A stretch of DNA of 8,426 nt from Deinococcus sp. (GCA_025351205.1 JANXWI010000335.1:1-8426), one strand, 5' to 3'. Positions 1 to 6,234 are shown, counted from the first letter of the stretch. Notes: generated by a model not told the origin, from the letters alone. A program made the numbers and translations.

Positions 1-187
1 TTTCCGGTGAGTCCGAGACCAGCAGCACGCCCGAACTGCCGAGCAGGGTGGGCCGCAGGGCCGGGTACCTCAGAATGGCGGGGTCGGTGGGTGGGTCCGG
101 CACAGTGACGGCCAGCGCCGACGAGACCAGGGCCATTCCAACAGCCGTCGCCAGCCTGAACAGTCGGGGCACGCGCCAGAACGTCAT
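1..187 (-). CDS. Secreted protein of unknown function, N-terminal fragment
   Basis: The reading frame opens with ATG at 187 and runs leftward off the window without a stop, giving 62 residues. The first 26 residues form a clear Sec signal peptide: basic start MTFWRVPRLFR, a hydrophobic core around LATAVGMALV, and a likely cleavage after SSALA. The next residues, VTVPDPPTDP, are typical of a mature exported N-terminus. No Cys follows the core, so it is not a lipoprotein; it is probably periplasmic or attached to the cell envelope. I do not recognise the family from this fragment. The start is supported by a TACACT hexamer (194-199 on the plus strand, read in reverse) ending six bases before the ATG, the leaderless pattern seen at other genes here. 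It is divergent from the polyketide operon and shares its intergenic region. Confidence 0.7.
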   Translation of the reverse strand, partial: MTFWRVPRLFRLATAVGMALVSSALAVTVPDPPTDPAILRYPALRPTLLGSSGVLLVSDSPE

Positions 188-193
188 ACGGGC

Positions 194-199
194 AGTGTA
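194..199 (-). promoter_or_regulatory. -10 element TACACT of the leaderless left-edge gene
   Basis: Read on the minus strand this is TACACT, matching TANNNT, and it ends six bases before the ATG at 187. Transcription would then start at or next to the start codon. No convincing -35 hexamer lies 16-18 bases upstream. Confidence 0.5.
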
Positions 200-460
200 G
201 TGCGGCGGTCAGTTCGGGAAAAGGCCAACCCTCTTGACCGGAGAGTCGCTCAGGCGTGTTCACCCACACGTCCCAGATGCAGTCAGAATCAGTTCAAATG
301 TTCGGAGTATTTGAAGATTTCTATCGGATTAAGTTTATTCAGATAGATTGCAACTTCTTTCAGTTTGAATGAGTTGGGTTTAAGGGTTTGATCTTAATAT
401 ATTTGCTGATGAACATTCTTGAATGATTGCGATACATTCACCAAATCAATAAAACATTAG

Positions 461-489
461 TGTTCAACCAGTCCAAAATGTTCAACCAG
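461..489 (+). repeat. Tandem pair of TGTTCAACCAG motifs
   Basis: TGTTCAACCAG occurs exactly at 461-471 and again at 479-489, 18 bases apart start to start. Both copies contain GTTCAACC, which recurs at 605-612 near the promoter. An exact 11-base match repeated in phase within an intergenic region suggests binding sites for a regulator; the regulator is not identified. Confidence 0.5.
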
Positions 490-604
490 AACCGGTGTTA
501 CGTTGCCGGATCAGACCCTCAATACGGCATATTCCTGAACTGTCAGAAAACCCAATCGCTTTTCTGCGCTTCCGGATGTTTCGACAGGTCATGAACATTT
601 CTTG

Positions 605-612
605 GTTCAACC
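605..612 (+). promoter_or_regulatory. Third GTTCAACC copy, possible activator site
   Basis: This copy of GTTCAACC is centred about 42 bases upstream of the predicted leaderless transcription start at 651, the classic position of a class II activator site. Its first five bases also form the right arm of an inverted repeat with TGAAC at 592-596 (8-base spacer). The -35 region at 616-621 does not resemble TTGACA, as expected for an activator-dependent promoter. The assignment is inferred from position and repetition. Confidence 0.4.
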
Positions 613-638
613 TACAAATCCGGGTCAGTTTTTTAGGC

Positions 639-644
639 TACCTT
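639..644 (+). promoter_or_regulatory. -10 element TACCTT of the polyketide operon
   Basis: TACCTT fits TANNNT and ends six bases (AACGAT) before the ATG at 651. There is no Shine-Dalgarno sequence before that ATG, so the transcript is probably leaderless. This hexamer is the main reason for choosing 651 over the upstream in-frame GTG at 495. Confidence 0.55.
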
Positions 645-650
645 AACGAT

Positions 651-1775
651 ATGTCTGTCTTCATGCACGCCGTTTCAGTCGCTGTTCCTGCAACCGCGTA
701 TCCCCAGTCGGTCATCAGAGACATGATCAAGGCTCAGCCGGAACTCGACCGGCTCGGCCAGCGCGTCACCAGCACGGTGTTCAACGCCTCGGGCATCGAC
801 CAGCGCTTCAGCGTCATCGACGAATTCGGCAGCCAGGAAGGCGGGGCGCTGTTCTACGACTCGGCCAACGGCCTGATGCTGACCCCCACCACCGGCGTGC
901 GCAACGTGGTGTACGCCGCCGAGGCCACCAAACTGTACGTGCAGGCCGCCCAGGGGCTGCTAGAGGGCAGCGACTTCGTGGCCGCCGACGTGACCCACGT
1001 GATCACCGTGTCGTGCACCGGATTTTTCGCGCCCGGTCCAGACTACGCCGTGGTGCGCGGGCTGGGCCTGTCGCCCGATGTCCACCGCTTTCACGTGGGT
1101 TTCATGGGCTGCTACGCCGCCTTCCCGGCCATGAAGATGGCCAAGGCCTTCTGCGAGGCCGACCCCGGCGCCACCGTGCTGGTGATCTGCGCCGAGCTGT
1201 GTACCCTGCACATGAAGTCGTCGAACAACACCGACACCATCATCGCCAACTCGGTGTTCGGCGACGGGGCCTCCGCCGCCCTGATCAGTGCCCGGCCCCC
1301 GGCCATGTCGCGGCCCGCGCTGCGCATGGACCACTTCGAGACGACCCTGACCCCGGCGGGCGTGGGCGAGGCGGAAATGGCCTGGACCATCGGCGACCAG
1401 GGCTACAACATGGTGCTCAGCACCTACGTGCCGTCCATCATCGAGTCTCACATCGGCGGGGCGCTGAAACCGCTGATGTCGCGCGAACCCGCTCTGCAAA
1501 GTGCCGCGCACAACCAGGTCGAGCACTGGGCCATTCATCCGGGCGGGCGCAGCATTCTGGACAAGGTACAGAGCAGCCTGGACCTCAGCGACGAACAGCT
1601 CGCGCCGTCCAGGGCGGTGCTGAGGCAGTACGGCAACATGAGCAGCGCCACGGTGCTGTTCATTCTGGAGGGGCTGCTCAGGAGTGCCGGGCAGGACGAG
1701 CGCGTCTGTGCCATGGCCTTCGGTCCGGGGCTGACCGTGGAATCCGGCCTGCTGACCAAGGTCTGCGGCCACTGA
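651..1775 (+). CDS. Type III polyketide synthase (chalcone/stilbene synthase family)
   Basis: This 374-residue cytosolic enzyme should act as a homodimeric ketosynthase, extending an acyl-CoA starter with malonyl-CoA and cyclising the chain to a resorcinol, pyrone or similar ring. The full catalytic triad is visible: Cys154 in VGFMGCYAAFPAMKMA, His296 in WAIHPGGRSI and Asn329 in YGNMSSATV. The family's C-terminal GFGPG-type loop appears as AFGPGLTVE (356-364), and VFGDGASAAL (202-211) is also typical. In the position of the starter-pocket threonines of plant chalcone synthase it has ELCTLH (182-187), a bacterial pattern. The length fits the family (about 350-400). The start at 651 is preferred because homology-like sequence begins at HAVSVAVPATAYP and a TACCTT box lies six bases upstream; the in-frame extension to 495 is AT-rich and not family-like. 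It is the first gene of a three-gene operon. The product cannot be deduced from sequence alone. Confidence 0.93.
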   Translation: MSVFMHAVSVAVPATAYPQSVIRDMIKAQPELDRLGQRVTSTVFNASGIDQRFSVIDEFGSQEGGALFYDSANGLMLTPTTGVRNVVYAAEATKLYVQAAQGLLEGSDFVAADVTHVITVSCTGFFAPGPDYAVVRGLGLSPDVHRFHVGFMGCYAAFPAMKMAKAFCEADPGATVLVICAELCTLHMKSSNNTDTIIANSVFGDGASAALISARPPAMSRPALRMDHFETTLTPAGVGEAEMAWTIGDQGYNMVLSTYVPSIIESHIGGALKPLMSREPALQSAAHNQVEHWAIHPGGRSILDKVQSSLDLSDEQLAPSRAVLRQYGNMSSATVLFILEGLLRSAGQDERVCAMAFGPGLTVESGLLTKVCGH

Positions 1776-1790
1776 TGCGGGCTGAGCGGT

Positions 1791-1795
1791 GAAGG
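1791..1795 (+). promoter_or_regulatory. Shine-Dalgarno GAAGG for the methyltransferase GTG start
   Basis: GAAGG lies seven bases before GTG at 1803 and supports that non-ATG start inside the operon. Internal operon genes cannot be leaderless, so a ribosome binding site is expected here. Confidence 0.5.
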
Positions 1796-1802
1796 CTGGT
1801 CT

Positions 1803-2519
1803 GTGAGGGCCGCTCCGATCTGGTCCAGCCTGAGACAGCGCGAGACGGCTTTACCGGAGCGCATGGACGACCCGCACTGTGACCTGAAGGCGCTGGAGCG
1901 CACCTACGCCCAGTTCGGGGCGGTCAACGCGCTGGTCGCAGGCTGGCGGCGGGTGTACACGCGCGAACTGCGCCCGCTGATATCGGCGGCGCGGCCCGCC
2001 ACCCTGCTCGACATCGGCTGCGGCGGCGGCGACCTGGCGCGTCAGCTGGTGCGCTGGGCGGCGCACGACGGCCTGACCCTGCGCGTGACCGGCATCGACG
2101 CCGACGCGCGGGCCATAGCGTATGCCCGGTCTCAGCCCGAGTTCAGCGGCGTGCGGTTCCGGCAGGCGTTCAGCGGCGATCTGGTGCGGGAGGGCGTGCG
2201 CTTCGACTTCGTGGTGTCCAACCACCTGCTTCACCACCTCACGGCCCCCGAGCTGAGTGCGCTGCTGCTCGACAGTGAGACGCTGGCCCGGCAGAAGGTG
2301 GTGCACAGTGACATCGGGCGCTCGCTTCTGGCCTACGCTGGCTTCAACATGCTCGCCTCGCCGCTGTTTCACGCCTCGTTCATCGTCGAAGACGGGCTGA
2401 TCTCGGTTCGGCGCAGCTTCACCGCGCCTGAACTGAGCAGTCTCGCGCCCGTGGGCTGGCAGGTGCGCCGCCAGTTCCCGTTTCGCAACCTGCTGGTGTA
2501 CGGCGGTGCAGGTACATGA
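1803..2519 (+). CDS. Class I SAM-dependent methyltransferase, polyketide tailoring
   Basis: This 238-residue protein has a Rossmann-type methyltransferase fold. SAM-binding motif I is TLLDIGCGGGD (68-77), the acidic residue after strand two is in VTGIDADARA (96-103), and motif IV is DFVVSNHLLHHL (135-146). The N-terminus RETALPERMDDP resembles a conserved leader I associate with methyltransferases encoded beside type III polyketide synthases; that is recollection, not a search. The GTG start at 1803 is chosen because GAAGG at 1791-1795 sits seven bases upstream and because this start keeps the MDDP region. The gap to the synthase stop is 27 bases, and its own stop overlaps the next gene's ATG (ATGA, 2516-2519), implying translational coupling. 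It probably methylates the polyketide aromatic product; whether on oxygen or carbon cannot be told. It is not the membrane ICMT type used in the Streptomyces srs operon. Confidence 0.85.
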   Translation: MRAAPIWSSLRQRETALPERMDDPHCDLKALERTYAQFGAVNALVAGWRRVYTRELRPLISAARPATLLDIGCGGGDLARQLVRWAAHDGLTLRVTGIDADARAIAYARSQPEFSGVRFRQAFSGDLVREGVRFDFVVSNHLLHHLTAPELSALLLDSETLARQKVVHSDIGRSLLAYAGFNMLASPLFHASFIVEDGLISVRRSFTAPELSSLAPVGWQVRRQFPFRNLLVYGGAGT

Positions 2520-3706
2520 AAATGCCTCAGACGCCGCACTCTGAAACGCTCGACGTGCTGATCGTGGGCGGCGGCCCGGTGGGGTTGTTTCTCGGCTGCC
2601 TGCTGGCCCGGAGCGGCGTGAGCTTCGCGGTGCTCGAAAAGCGGGCGGGGGCCAGCGTCCACTCGCGGGCCATCGGGATTCATCCGCCCGCCCTGAAAGC
2701 GCTCGCCAGCGTGGGGGTGGCCGGGGCCATGCTGGAGGCCGGGCTGCGGATTTCCAGCGGCGTGGTGCGCGGCGAAACCGGGGCGCTCGGCGAGCTGGAC
2801 CTGCGGCTGGCCTCGGCTGAGTTCCCCTTCGTGCTGTCGCTGCCGCAGCAGAAAACCGAGGAGCTGCTGGAGGCGCGGCTGCACCGGCTCGCGCCGGGCA
2901 CGCTCCGGCGGGAATCGGAGGTGCAGGACATTCAGAACCACGGCACACACCTCAGCGTGGTGACCCAGGAGGGCGATCAGCAGCAGACGATCCAGGCGCG
3001 CTTCGTGGTCGGGGCCGACGGCTGCCGCAGCCGGGTGCGCGAACTGGCGGGCATCGCCTACCGGGGCGACACCTACGCCGACACCTACCTGATGGGCGAT
3101 TTCCCCGACACCACGCCCTACGGCCCTACGGCCCTGATCTACCTGCGCCGGGCCGGAGTGGTGGAGTGTTTCCCGCTGCCGGGCGGGCTGCGGCGCTGGG
3201 TGGTGCGCACGGACAGCCTGCGGCGGGAGGCCAGCGCCGCAGATTTGGCAGCGCTGGTCAGAGAACGCACCGGCCAGTACCTTCCCGCCGCCGAGTGCAG
3301 CATGCTCAGCGCCTTCGAGGTGCGCCACCACCAGGCCGCCCGGATGGTGGCGGTGGCGGGCCGCCTGCTGCTGATCGGAGACGCGGCCCACGAGGTAAGT
3401 CCCATCGGCGGGCAGGGCATGAACCTCGGCTGGCTCGACGCGCAGGCGCTGGCCCCGGTGCTGGCGCGGGCGCTGCGGCAGCCGGAACTGGACGTGGATT
3501 TACACACCCGCTCCGCCCTGGTCCGCTTCGGGCGTGAGCGCCAGCAGTCGGCCTGGATCGCCGCGCGTCAGGCCGAGCTGAACATGTGGGCGGGTCGGCC
3601 CATTCACGCCCGCGCTCAGCCGGGGCGCGACTGGCTGGTGCGCCGCCTGCTGAGCAGGCCCGTACAGCCGCTGCTGGCCGGGGCCTTCACCATGCGCTGG
3701 CTGTAG
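2516..3706 (+). CDS. FAD-dependent aromatic-ring monooxygenase (PHBH/UbiH-like)
   Basis: This 396-residue flavoprotein shows the three signatures of group A flavin hydroxylases. The N-terminal dinucleotide fold is DVLIVGGGPVG (13-23) with Glu41 ending strand two. The FAD/NAD(P)H motif is VVGADGCRSR (164-173). The second FAD motif is LLIGDAAHEVSPIGGQGMN (285-303). Arg51 in SRAIGIHPP lies where the family contacts the flavin. Such enzymes use NAD(P)H and O2 to hydroxylate phenols. After the synthase and methyltransferase, the natural role is ring hydroxylation of the polyketide, possibly giving a hydroquinone that oxidises to a quinone. The ATG overlaps the methyltransferase stop by four bases (ATGA). 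It is the last gene of the operon; no convincing terminator is visible in the 43 bases before the convergent gene. The function class is secure; the substrate is inferred from context. Confidence 0.88.
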   Translation: MKMPQTPHSETLDVLIVGGGPVGLFLGCLLARSGVSFAVLEKRAGASVHSRAIGIHPPALKALASVGVAGAMLEAGLRISSGVVRGETGALGELDLRLASAEFPFVLSLPQQKTEELLEARLHRLAPGTLRRESEVQDIQNHGTHLSVVTQEGDQQQTIQARFVVGADGCRSRVRELAGIAYRGDTYADTYLMGDFPDTTPYGPTALIYLRRAGVVECFPLPGGLRRWVVRTDSLRREASAADLAALVRERTGQYLPAAECSMLSAFEVRHHQAARMVAVAGRLLLIGDAAHEVSPIGGQGMNLGWLDAQALAPVLARALRQPELDVDLHTRSALVRFGRERQQSAWIAARQAELNMWAGRPIHARAQPGRDWLVRRLLSRPVQPLLAGAFTMRWL

Positions 3707-3749
3707 TACGGACAGATGGAATGCAGGCCCCTGCCGAACGCGCCGCGCT

Positions 3750-4250
3750 CTACCTTCGGCGGTCCTGCCTGCTGTGCTTGCGGCGTTCCCGCCTGCCCAG
3801 CAGCCACAGCCCCTGCGACAGCACCAGCATGCCCAGCGCCAGGCTGAATCCGAACTCGGGTCCGAGCTGGCCCCGCAGCAGCGCCAGGCTGCCGCCGACC
3901 ATGAAACTGCCGATCAGCACCAGCACGAAACCGCCGACCCGGTTGGCCCGTTCCCGCCGGTACCGCTGCTCGGGCGTGCGGGCGGGCGGCAGCAGGCCCA
4001 GACCGTCGCGGCGGCGGCGCTCCCTGAAGGCGTCCTCCTGAAACACCCCTTCCTGAGACGTGTCTCCCGGAGACGCGCGCCCCAGCCGCCCACTCTCCTG
4101 CCACCCACTCTCCTGCCGCCCACTCTCCTGCCGCCCGGACGCGCCGCCCACCTGCACGTCTCCCGCCCTGCGTCTGCGGTCCGGCAGGCCGGGAGACGCC
4201 AGCGCTCTGTTCCAGAGCCGGGGTGTTGGAGAGGGGCCGAAGTTCGACAT
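3750..4250 (-). CDS. Small two-helix membrane protein with repeat-rich N-terminus
   Basis: From ATG at 4250 this encodes 166 residues. Residues 1-100 are hydrophilic and rich in Arg, Ser and Gly, with the tandem repeat ESGRQESGWQESGR (42-55) encoded by 15-base DNA repeats. A basic stretch, RRERANR, leads into two predicted transmembrane helices: about 105-125 (VGGFVLVLIGSFMVGGSLALL) and about 133-152 (FGFSLALGMLVLSQGLWLLG). The tail RRERRKHSRQDRRR is strongly positive, suggesting both termini are cytoplasmic. I do not recognise the family. The start is uncertain: the frame stays open upstream to another ATG at 4457, which would give 235 residues with GGPDNT repeats. A TAACGT hexamer ends 11 bases before 4250 and mildly favours the short form. 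The gene converges on the polyketide operon. Confidence 0.6.
   Translation of the reverse strand: MSNFGPSPTPRLWNRALASPGLPDRRRRAGDVQVGGASGRQESGRQESGWQESGRLGRASPGDTSQEGVFQEDAFRERRRRDGLGLLPPARTPEQRYRRERANRVGGFVLVLIGSFMVGGSLALLRGQLGPEFGFSLALGMLVLSQGLWLLGRRERRKHSRQDRRR
4086..4130. repeat. 15-bp tandem repeat, three copies, inside the membrane protein gene
   Basis: Three consecutive 15-base units (4086-4100, 4101-4115, 4116-4130) differ at a single base in the middle copy (CCGCCCACTCTCCTG versus CCACCCACTCTCCTG). The unit length is a multiple of three, so copy-number changes would keep the reading frame and alter only the Glu-Ser-Gly-rich N-terminal segment. Confidence 0.85.
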
Positions 4251-4385
4251 GACGTCACCACACGTTAGAGCGCCGCGCCGCGCGTGGTTGGGGCTGACCT
4301 TTACAGGCCGTTTAGACACCCGCCCTGTGTCATCCGAATGGGAATCCGGCAGGGTGCCGTTGGACGCGGAGGGTCCAGGGTCAGC

Positions 4386-4439
4386 TGGGCCGCCGGTGTT
4401 ATCTGGGCCGCCGGTGTTGTCTGGGCCGCCAGTCGGGCT
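4386..4439. repeat. 18-bp tandem repeat, two exact-like copies plus a partial
   Basis: Units at 4386-4403 and 4404-4421 (TGGGCCGCCGGTGTTATC and ...GTTGTC) differ at one base; the third at 4422-4439 shares only its first half well. The repeat lies in the 252-base region between the divergent membrane protein and cyclophilin genes. On the minus strand it is in frame with the membrane protein and would encode GGPDNT repeats if translation began at 4457. The rest of this intergenic region shows only the cyclophilin promoter and an A-tract at 4459-4465. Confidence 0.75.
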
Positions 4440-4490
4440 GTCAGCGCAGCGTTTCATCAAAAAAAGGTCCGAAACTTTTGGCAGATGCTC

Positions 4491-4496
4491 TAGAAT
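4491..4496 (+). promoter_or_regulatory. -10 element TAGAAT of the leaderless cyclophilin gene
   Basis: TAGAAT ends six bases (AGAAGG) before the GTG at 4503. A good -10 hexamer this close means the transcript would begin at or near the start codon. No good -35 is seen at 16-18 bases spacing. Confidence 0.6.
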
Positions 4497-4502
4497 AGAA
4501 GG

Positions 4503-5333
4503 GTGAAACCTGCCTCCGTCTCGTCTGTCCTGCCCAAGGTGCTGATGGCCTCGCTGCTGGGCCTCTCGCTCTCGGCCTGCAAGAAAAACACCACCGACAC
4601 GGCGACCAAGCCCGCAGAGACCGCCGCTGCCACGCCCGCCAAGCCAGCGGCGACGGCCAAGCCCAGTGCAGCTGACCCCGGTGCAACCAAGCCCGACACG
4701 ACCAGCGCTGCCGTGACCACTCCCGGGGCCATACCCAGCGGGTACACGCTGCTCGCGGCACTCAGCAGCAAGCCGGTGTACACCTTCGCGGCCCAGCCCG
4801 CCCGCAGCCTGAAAGACGGCGTGAATTACGTGGCCCTGATCGACACCAGCAAGGGGCAGATTCTGGCCGACCTGTACGAAGACAAGACCCCCGCGACTGT
4901 CAACAACTTCGTGGCGCTGGCCCGCAACCACTTCTACGACGGCATCCTGTTTCACCGGGTCCTCGACGGCTTCATGGGGCAGACCGGCGATCCCAACACC
5001 CTCGACGCGGCCAAGAAGACCTCCTGGGGGCAGGGCGGCCCCGGCTACAGCTTTCCCGACGAGATTCGCCAGAGCCTGAAATTCGACGCGCCGGGTCAGC
5101 TGGCGATGGCCAACAGCGGCCCCAACACCAACGGTTCGCAGTTTTTCATCACCTTTGCGCCCGCCAGTTTTCTGGACGGCAAGTACAACCTGTTCGGCAA
5201 GGTGCTGAGCGGTCAGGACGTGCTGGCCAGACTGACGCGCACCGCCACACCCGGCCAGGGCGGGCAGGAAACCCCCATCGACGGAGCCACGCCCGACAGG
5301 ATTCTGAGCGTGCGGATATTGAGCAAGAATTAG
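4503..5333 (+). CDS. Lipoprotein peptidyl-prolyl cis-trans isomerase (cyclophilin)
   Basis: This 276-residue protein catalyses proline cis-trans isomerisation and should assist folding of exported proteins at the cell envelope. Residues 1-26 are a lipoprotein signal ending in the lipobox LSAC, with Cys26 the expected lipidated residue. Residues 27-80 are a low-complexity Ala/Thr/Pro/Lys linker, and the cyclophilin domain spans about 108-274. Catalytic-site residues are present: Arg152 in FHRVLDGFMGQTGD (human CypA Arg55), Phe157, Met158, Gln160, and LAMANSGPNTNGSQFFIT (200-217). The CypA Trp121 equivalent is Phe223 in SFLDGKY, as in bacterial cyclophilins that bind cyclosporin weakly. The GTG start is supported by TAGAAT six bases upstream and by the signal peptide beginning directly there. 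It is a single gene that ends 18 bases from the convergent RNase H-like gene. Confidence 0.93.
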   Translation: MKPASVSSVLPKVLMASLLGLSLSACKKNTTDTATKPAETAAATPAKPAATAKPSAADPGATKPDTTSAAVTTPGAIPSGYTLLAALSSKPVYTFAAQPARSLKDGVNYVALIDTSKGQILADLYEDKTPATVNNFVALARNHFYDGILFHRVLDGFMGQTGDPNTLDAAKKTSWGQGGPGYSFPDEIRQSLKFDAPGQLAMANSGPNTNGSQFFITFAPASFLDGKYNLFGKVLSGQDVLARLTRTATPGQGGQETPIDGATPDRILSVRILSKN

Positions 5334-5351
5334 GTCAAACCGGGCCAAACC

Positions 5352-6143
5352 CTACTCGAACAGCACGCCCACGCCCAGTTCTGCCGCCTGTTCTCTGGCC
5401 GCCTGCACCGCCGCCCTGGCCTCACCCTCCAGCGCCCGCAGCGGCTTTTCCCAGATGGCCTGGGCCAGCGCCGTGGCCCGCCGCACCAGCAGCACCTCAC
5501 CCGCCTGCGCCAGACCTACGGCCCCCAGCAGCGCCTGCACGCTGGGCGGCAGCGGGGCCGCCGGGTCCAGCGGCAGGTCGAGCCGCACCCTCTCCCCCAC
5601 CCGGCGCAGACTGACTGTCGCCTCGGCCCGCCAGGGCGTCTGCACGATCACGGCCTCGGCGCTGACCTGACCCGGCAACTCGGTGGACAGCAATGTTCCG
5701 GGGGCGGCCCGGCGGGCCTCGTTGGCCAGCTCGTGGGCGGCCCGCATGTGGCGGCGCTCCCGGCTCTCGCGGGCCAGGTGCAGGGCCGTGCCGCGCAGGG
5801 CGGCCTCCTGCCGGATCAGGGCGGCCAGTTCGTCCTGCGGCAGGCTGAGGCTGCCCAGCCGGATGCTTCTCAGGGTGCTGGTGTTGTCGGAATGCACCGT
5901 CAGGGCCTCGCCGGGAGGCGCGTGCCGCAGCGCTTCGAGCACCGCCCGCAGTTCGCTGGCGTTGTTGTCCTCGGCCCCGGTCAGCGGCCCCGGCGGAACG
6001 GCCAGCTGTATCCGGCCCTGGAGGCGGCGGGCGGGCTGCCCCGGCAGCAGCAGCACGATGCCCCAGCCCGCCCCCGCGTTCTCGCCGTCCGCGTCGCCCT
6101 GATAACTGCCGTCCACATACGCGTGGTTCACGTTCAGCAGCAT
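5352..6143 (-). CDS. RNase H-like protein with C-terminal extension
   Basis: This 263-residue protein has an N-terminal ribonuclease HI-type domain (about 5-147). RNase HI cuts RNA in RNA-DNA hybrids with a cluster of acidic residues. Here Asp11 (YVDGSYQGD), Glu64 (NNASELRAVLEAL) and Asp86 (VHSDNTSTL) match the first three. At the usual fourth aspartate (Asp134 in E. coli) the sequence reads RAAHELANEAR, with His137 instead. Residues 150-263 form an Ala/Leu-rich extension with no domain I recognise, ending in helical-looking sequence (EGEARAAVQAAREQAAEL). The ATG at 6143 is chosen because GGAG at 6152-6155 lies eight bases upstream and the domain begins at once; an in-frame ATG at 6212 would overlap the divergent gene's promoter region. 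It may be an RNase H or a related nuclease; activity is not certain. Confidence 0.8.
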   Translation of the reverse strand: MLLNVNHAYVDGSYQGDADGENAGAGWGIVLLLPGQPARRLQGRIQLAVPPGPLTGAEDNNASELRAVLEALRHAPPGEALTVHSDNTSTLRSIRLGSLSLPQDELAALIRQEAALRGTALHLARESRERRHMRAAHELANEARRAAPGTLLSTELPGQVSAEAVIVQTPWRAEATVSLRRVGERVRLDLPLDPAAPLPPSVQALLGAVGLAQAGEVLLVRRATALAQAIWEKPLRALEGEARAAVQAAREQAAELGVGVLFE

Positions 6144-6151
6144 AGGGCGAT

Positions 6152-6155
6152 CTCC
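6152..6155 (-). promoter_or_regulatory. Shine-Dalgarno GGAG deciding the RNase H-like start
   Basis: Read on the minus strand this is GGAG, eight bases before the ATG at 6143. It favours that start over the upstream ATG at 6212 and shows this gene, unlike its neighbours, has a 5' leader. Confidence 0.5.
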
Positions 6156-6205
6156 GGTGTGGGCGCATGGGCACAACGACCTATTGCCGCAGGCCAACAG
6201 GACCA

Positions 6206-6234
6206 TAGGCACGCCGCGCCCCCCGCTTTACATT
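6206..6234 (+). promoter_or_regulatory. Promoter of the DUF4291 gene (TAGGCA-17-TACATT)
   Basis: TACATT (6229-6234) ends six bases before the ATG at 6241, the leaderless pattern. TAGGCA (6206-6211) lies exactly 17 bases upstream and matches the -35 consensus at four of six positions. This is the best-formed complete promoter in the window. Confidence 0.6.

Larger units (their letters stand above)
188..650. other. AT-rich divergent intergenic control region
   Basis: These 463 bases lie between the divergent left-edge gene and the polyketide synthase and contain no supportable gene. Positions 301-480 are about 32% G+C by my count (57 of 180), against about 67% in a sampled stretch of the adjacent synthase gene. 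The region carries repeated short motifs: GTTCAACC three times, TGTTCAACCAG twice, and ATGAACATT(T)CTTG twice. It is best read as a regulatory region for the operon, with the AT-rich part possibly bent or an old insertion scar. No terminal inverted repeats, transposase remnants or RNA gene were seen. Confidence 0.6.

Noticed and set aside
495..650. In-frame N-terminal extension of the polyketide synthase from GTG at 495
   Set aside because: The 52 extra residues come from control-region DNA, do not resemble the family, and overlap the TACCTT box and repeated motifs; 651 gives a normal-length enzyme.
960..1772. Long minus-strand open frame opposite the polyketide synthase
   Set aside because: It is antisense to an unambiguous enzyme with intact catalytic residues; its Gly/His/Arg-rich product is typical of GC-rich shadow frames.
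1851..3391. Overlapping minus-strand open frames opposite the methyltransferase and monooxygenase
   Set aside because: Low-complexity Arg/Pro/Ala products with no recognisable domain, opposite well-supported genes.
3707..3749. GCAG-4 bases-CTGC hairpin between the convergent operon and membrane protein genes
   Set aside because: Only four base pairs and no T-tract on either side, so no terminator is called.
4086..4439. Short direct repeats as a CRISPR array
   Set aside because: The units are directly adjacent 15- and 18-base tandem repeats with no spacers and no cas genes nearby.
4251..5348. Upstream part of a 532-codon minus-strand frame continuing from the two-helix membrane protein
   Set aside because: It runs antisense through the whole cyclophilin gene and is open only because of composition. 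Only the 3750-4250 part, or at most to 4457, is plausible.
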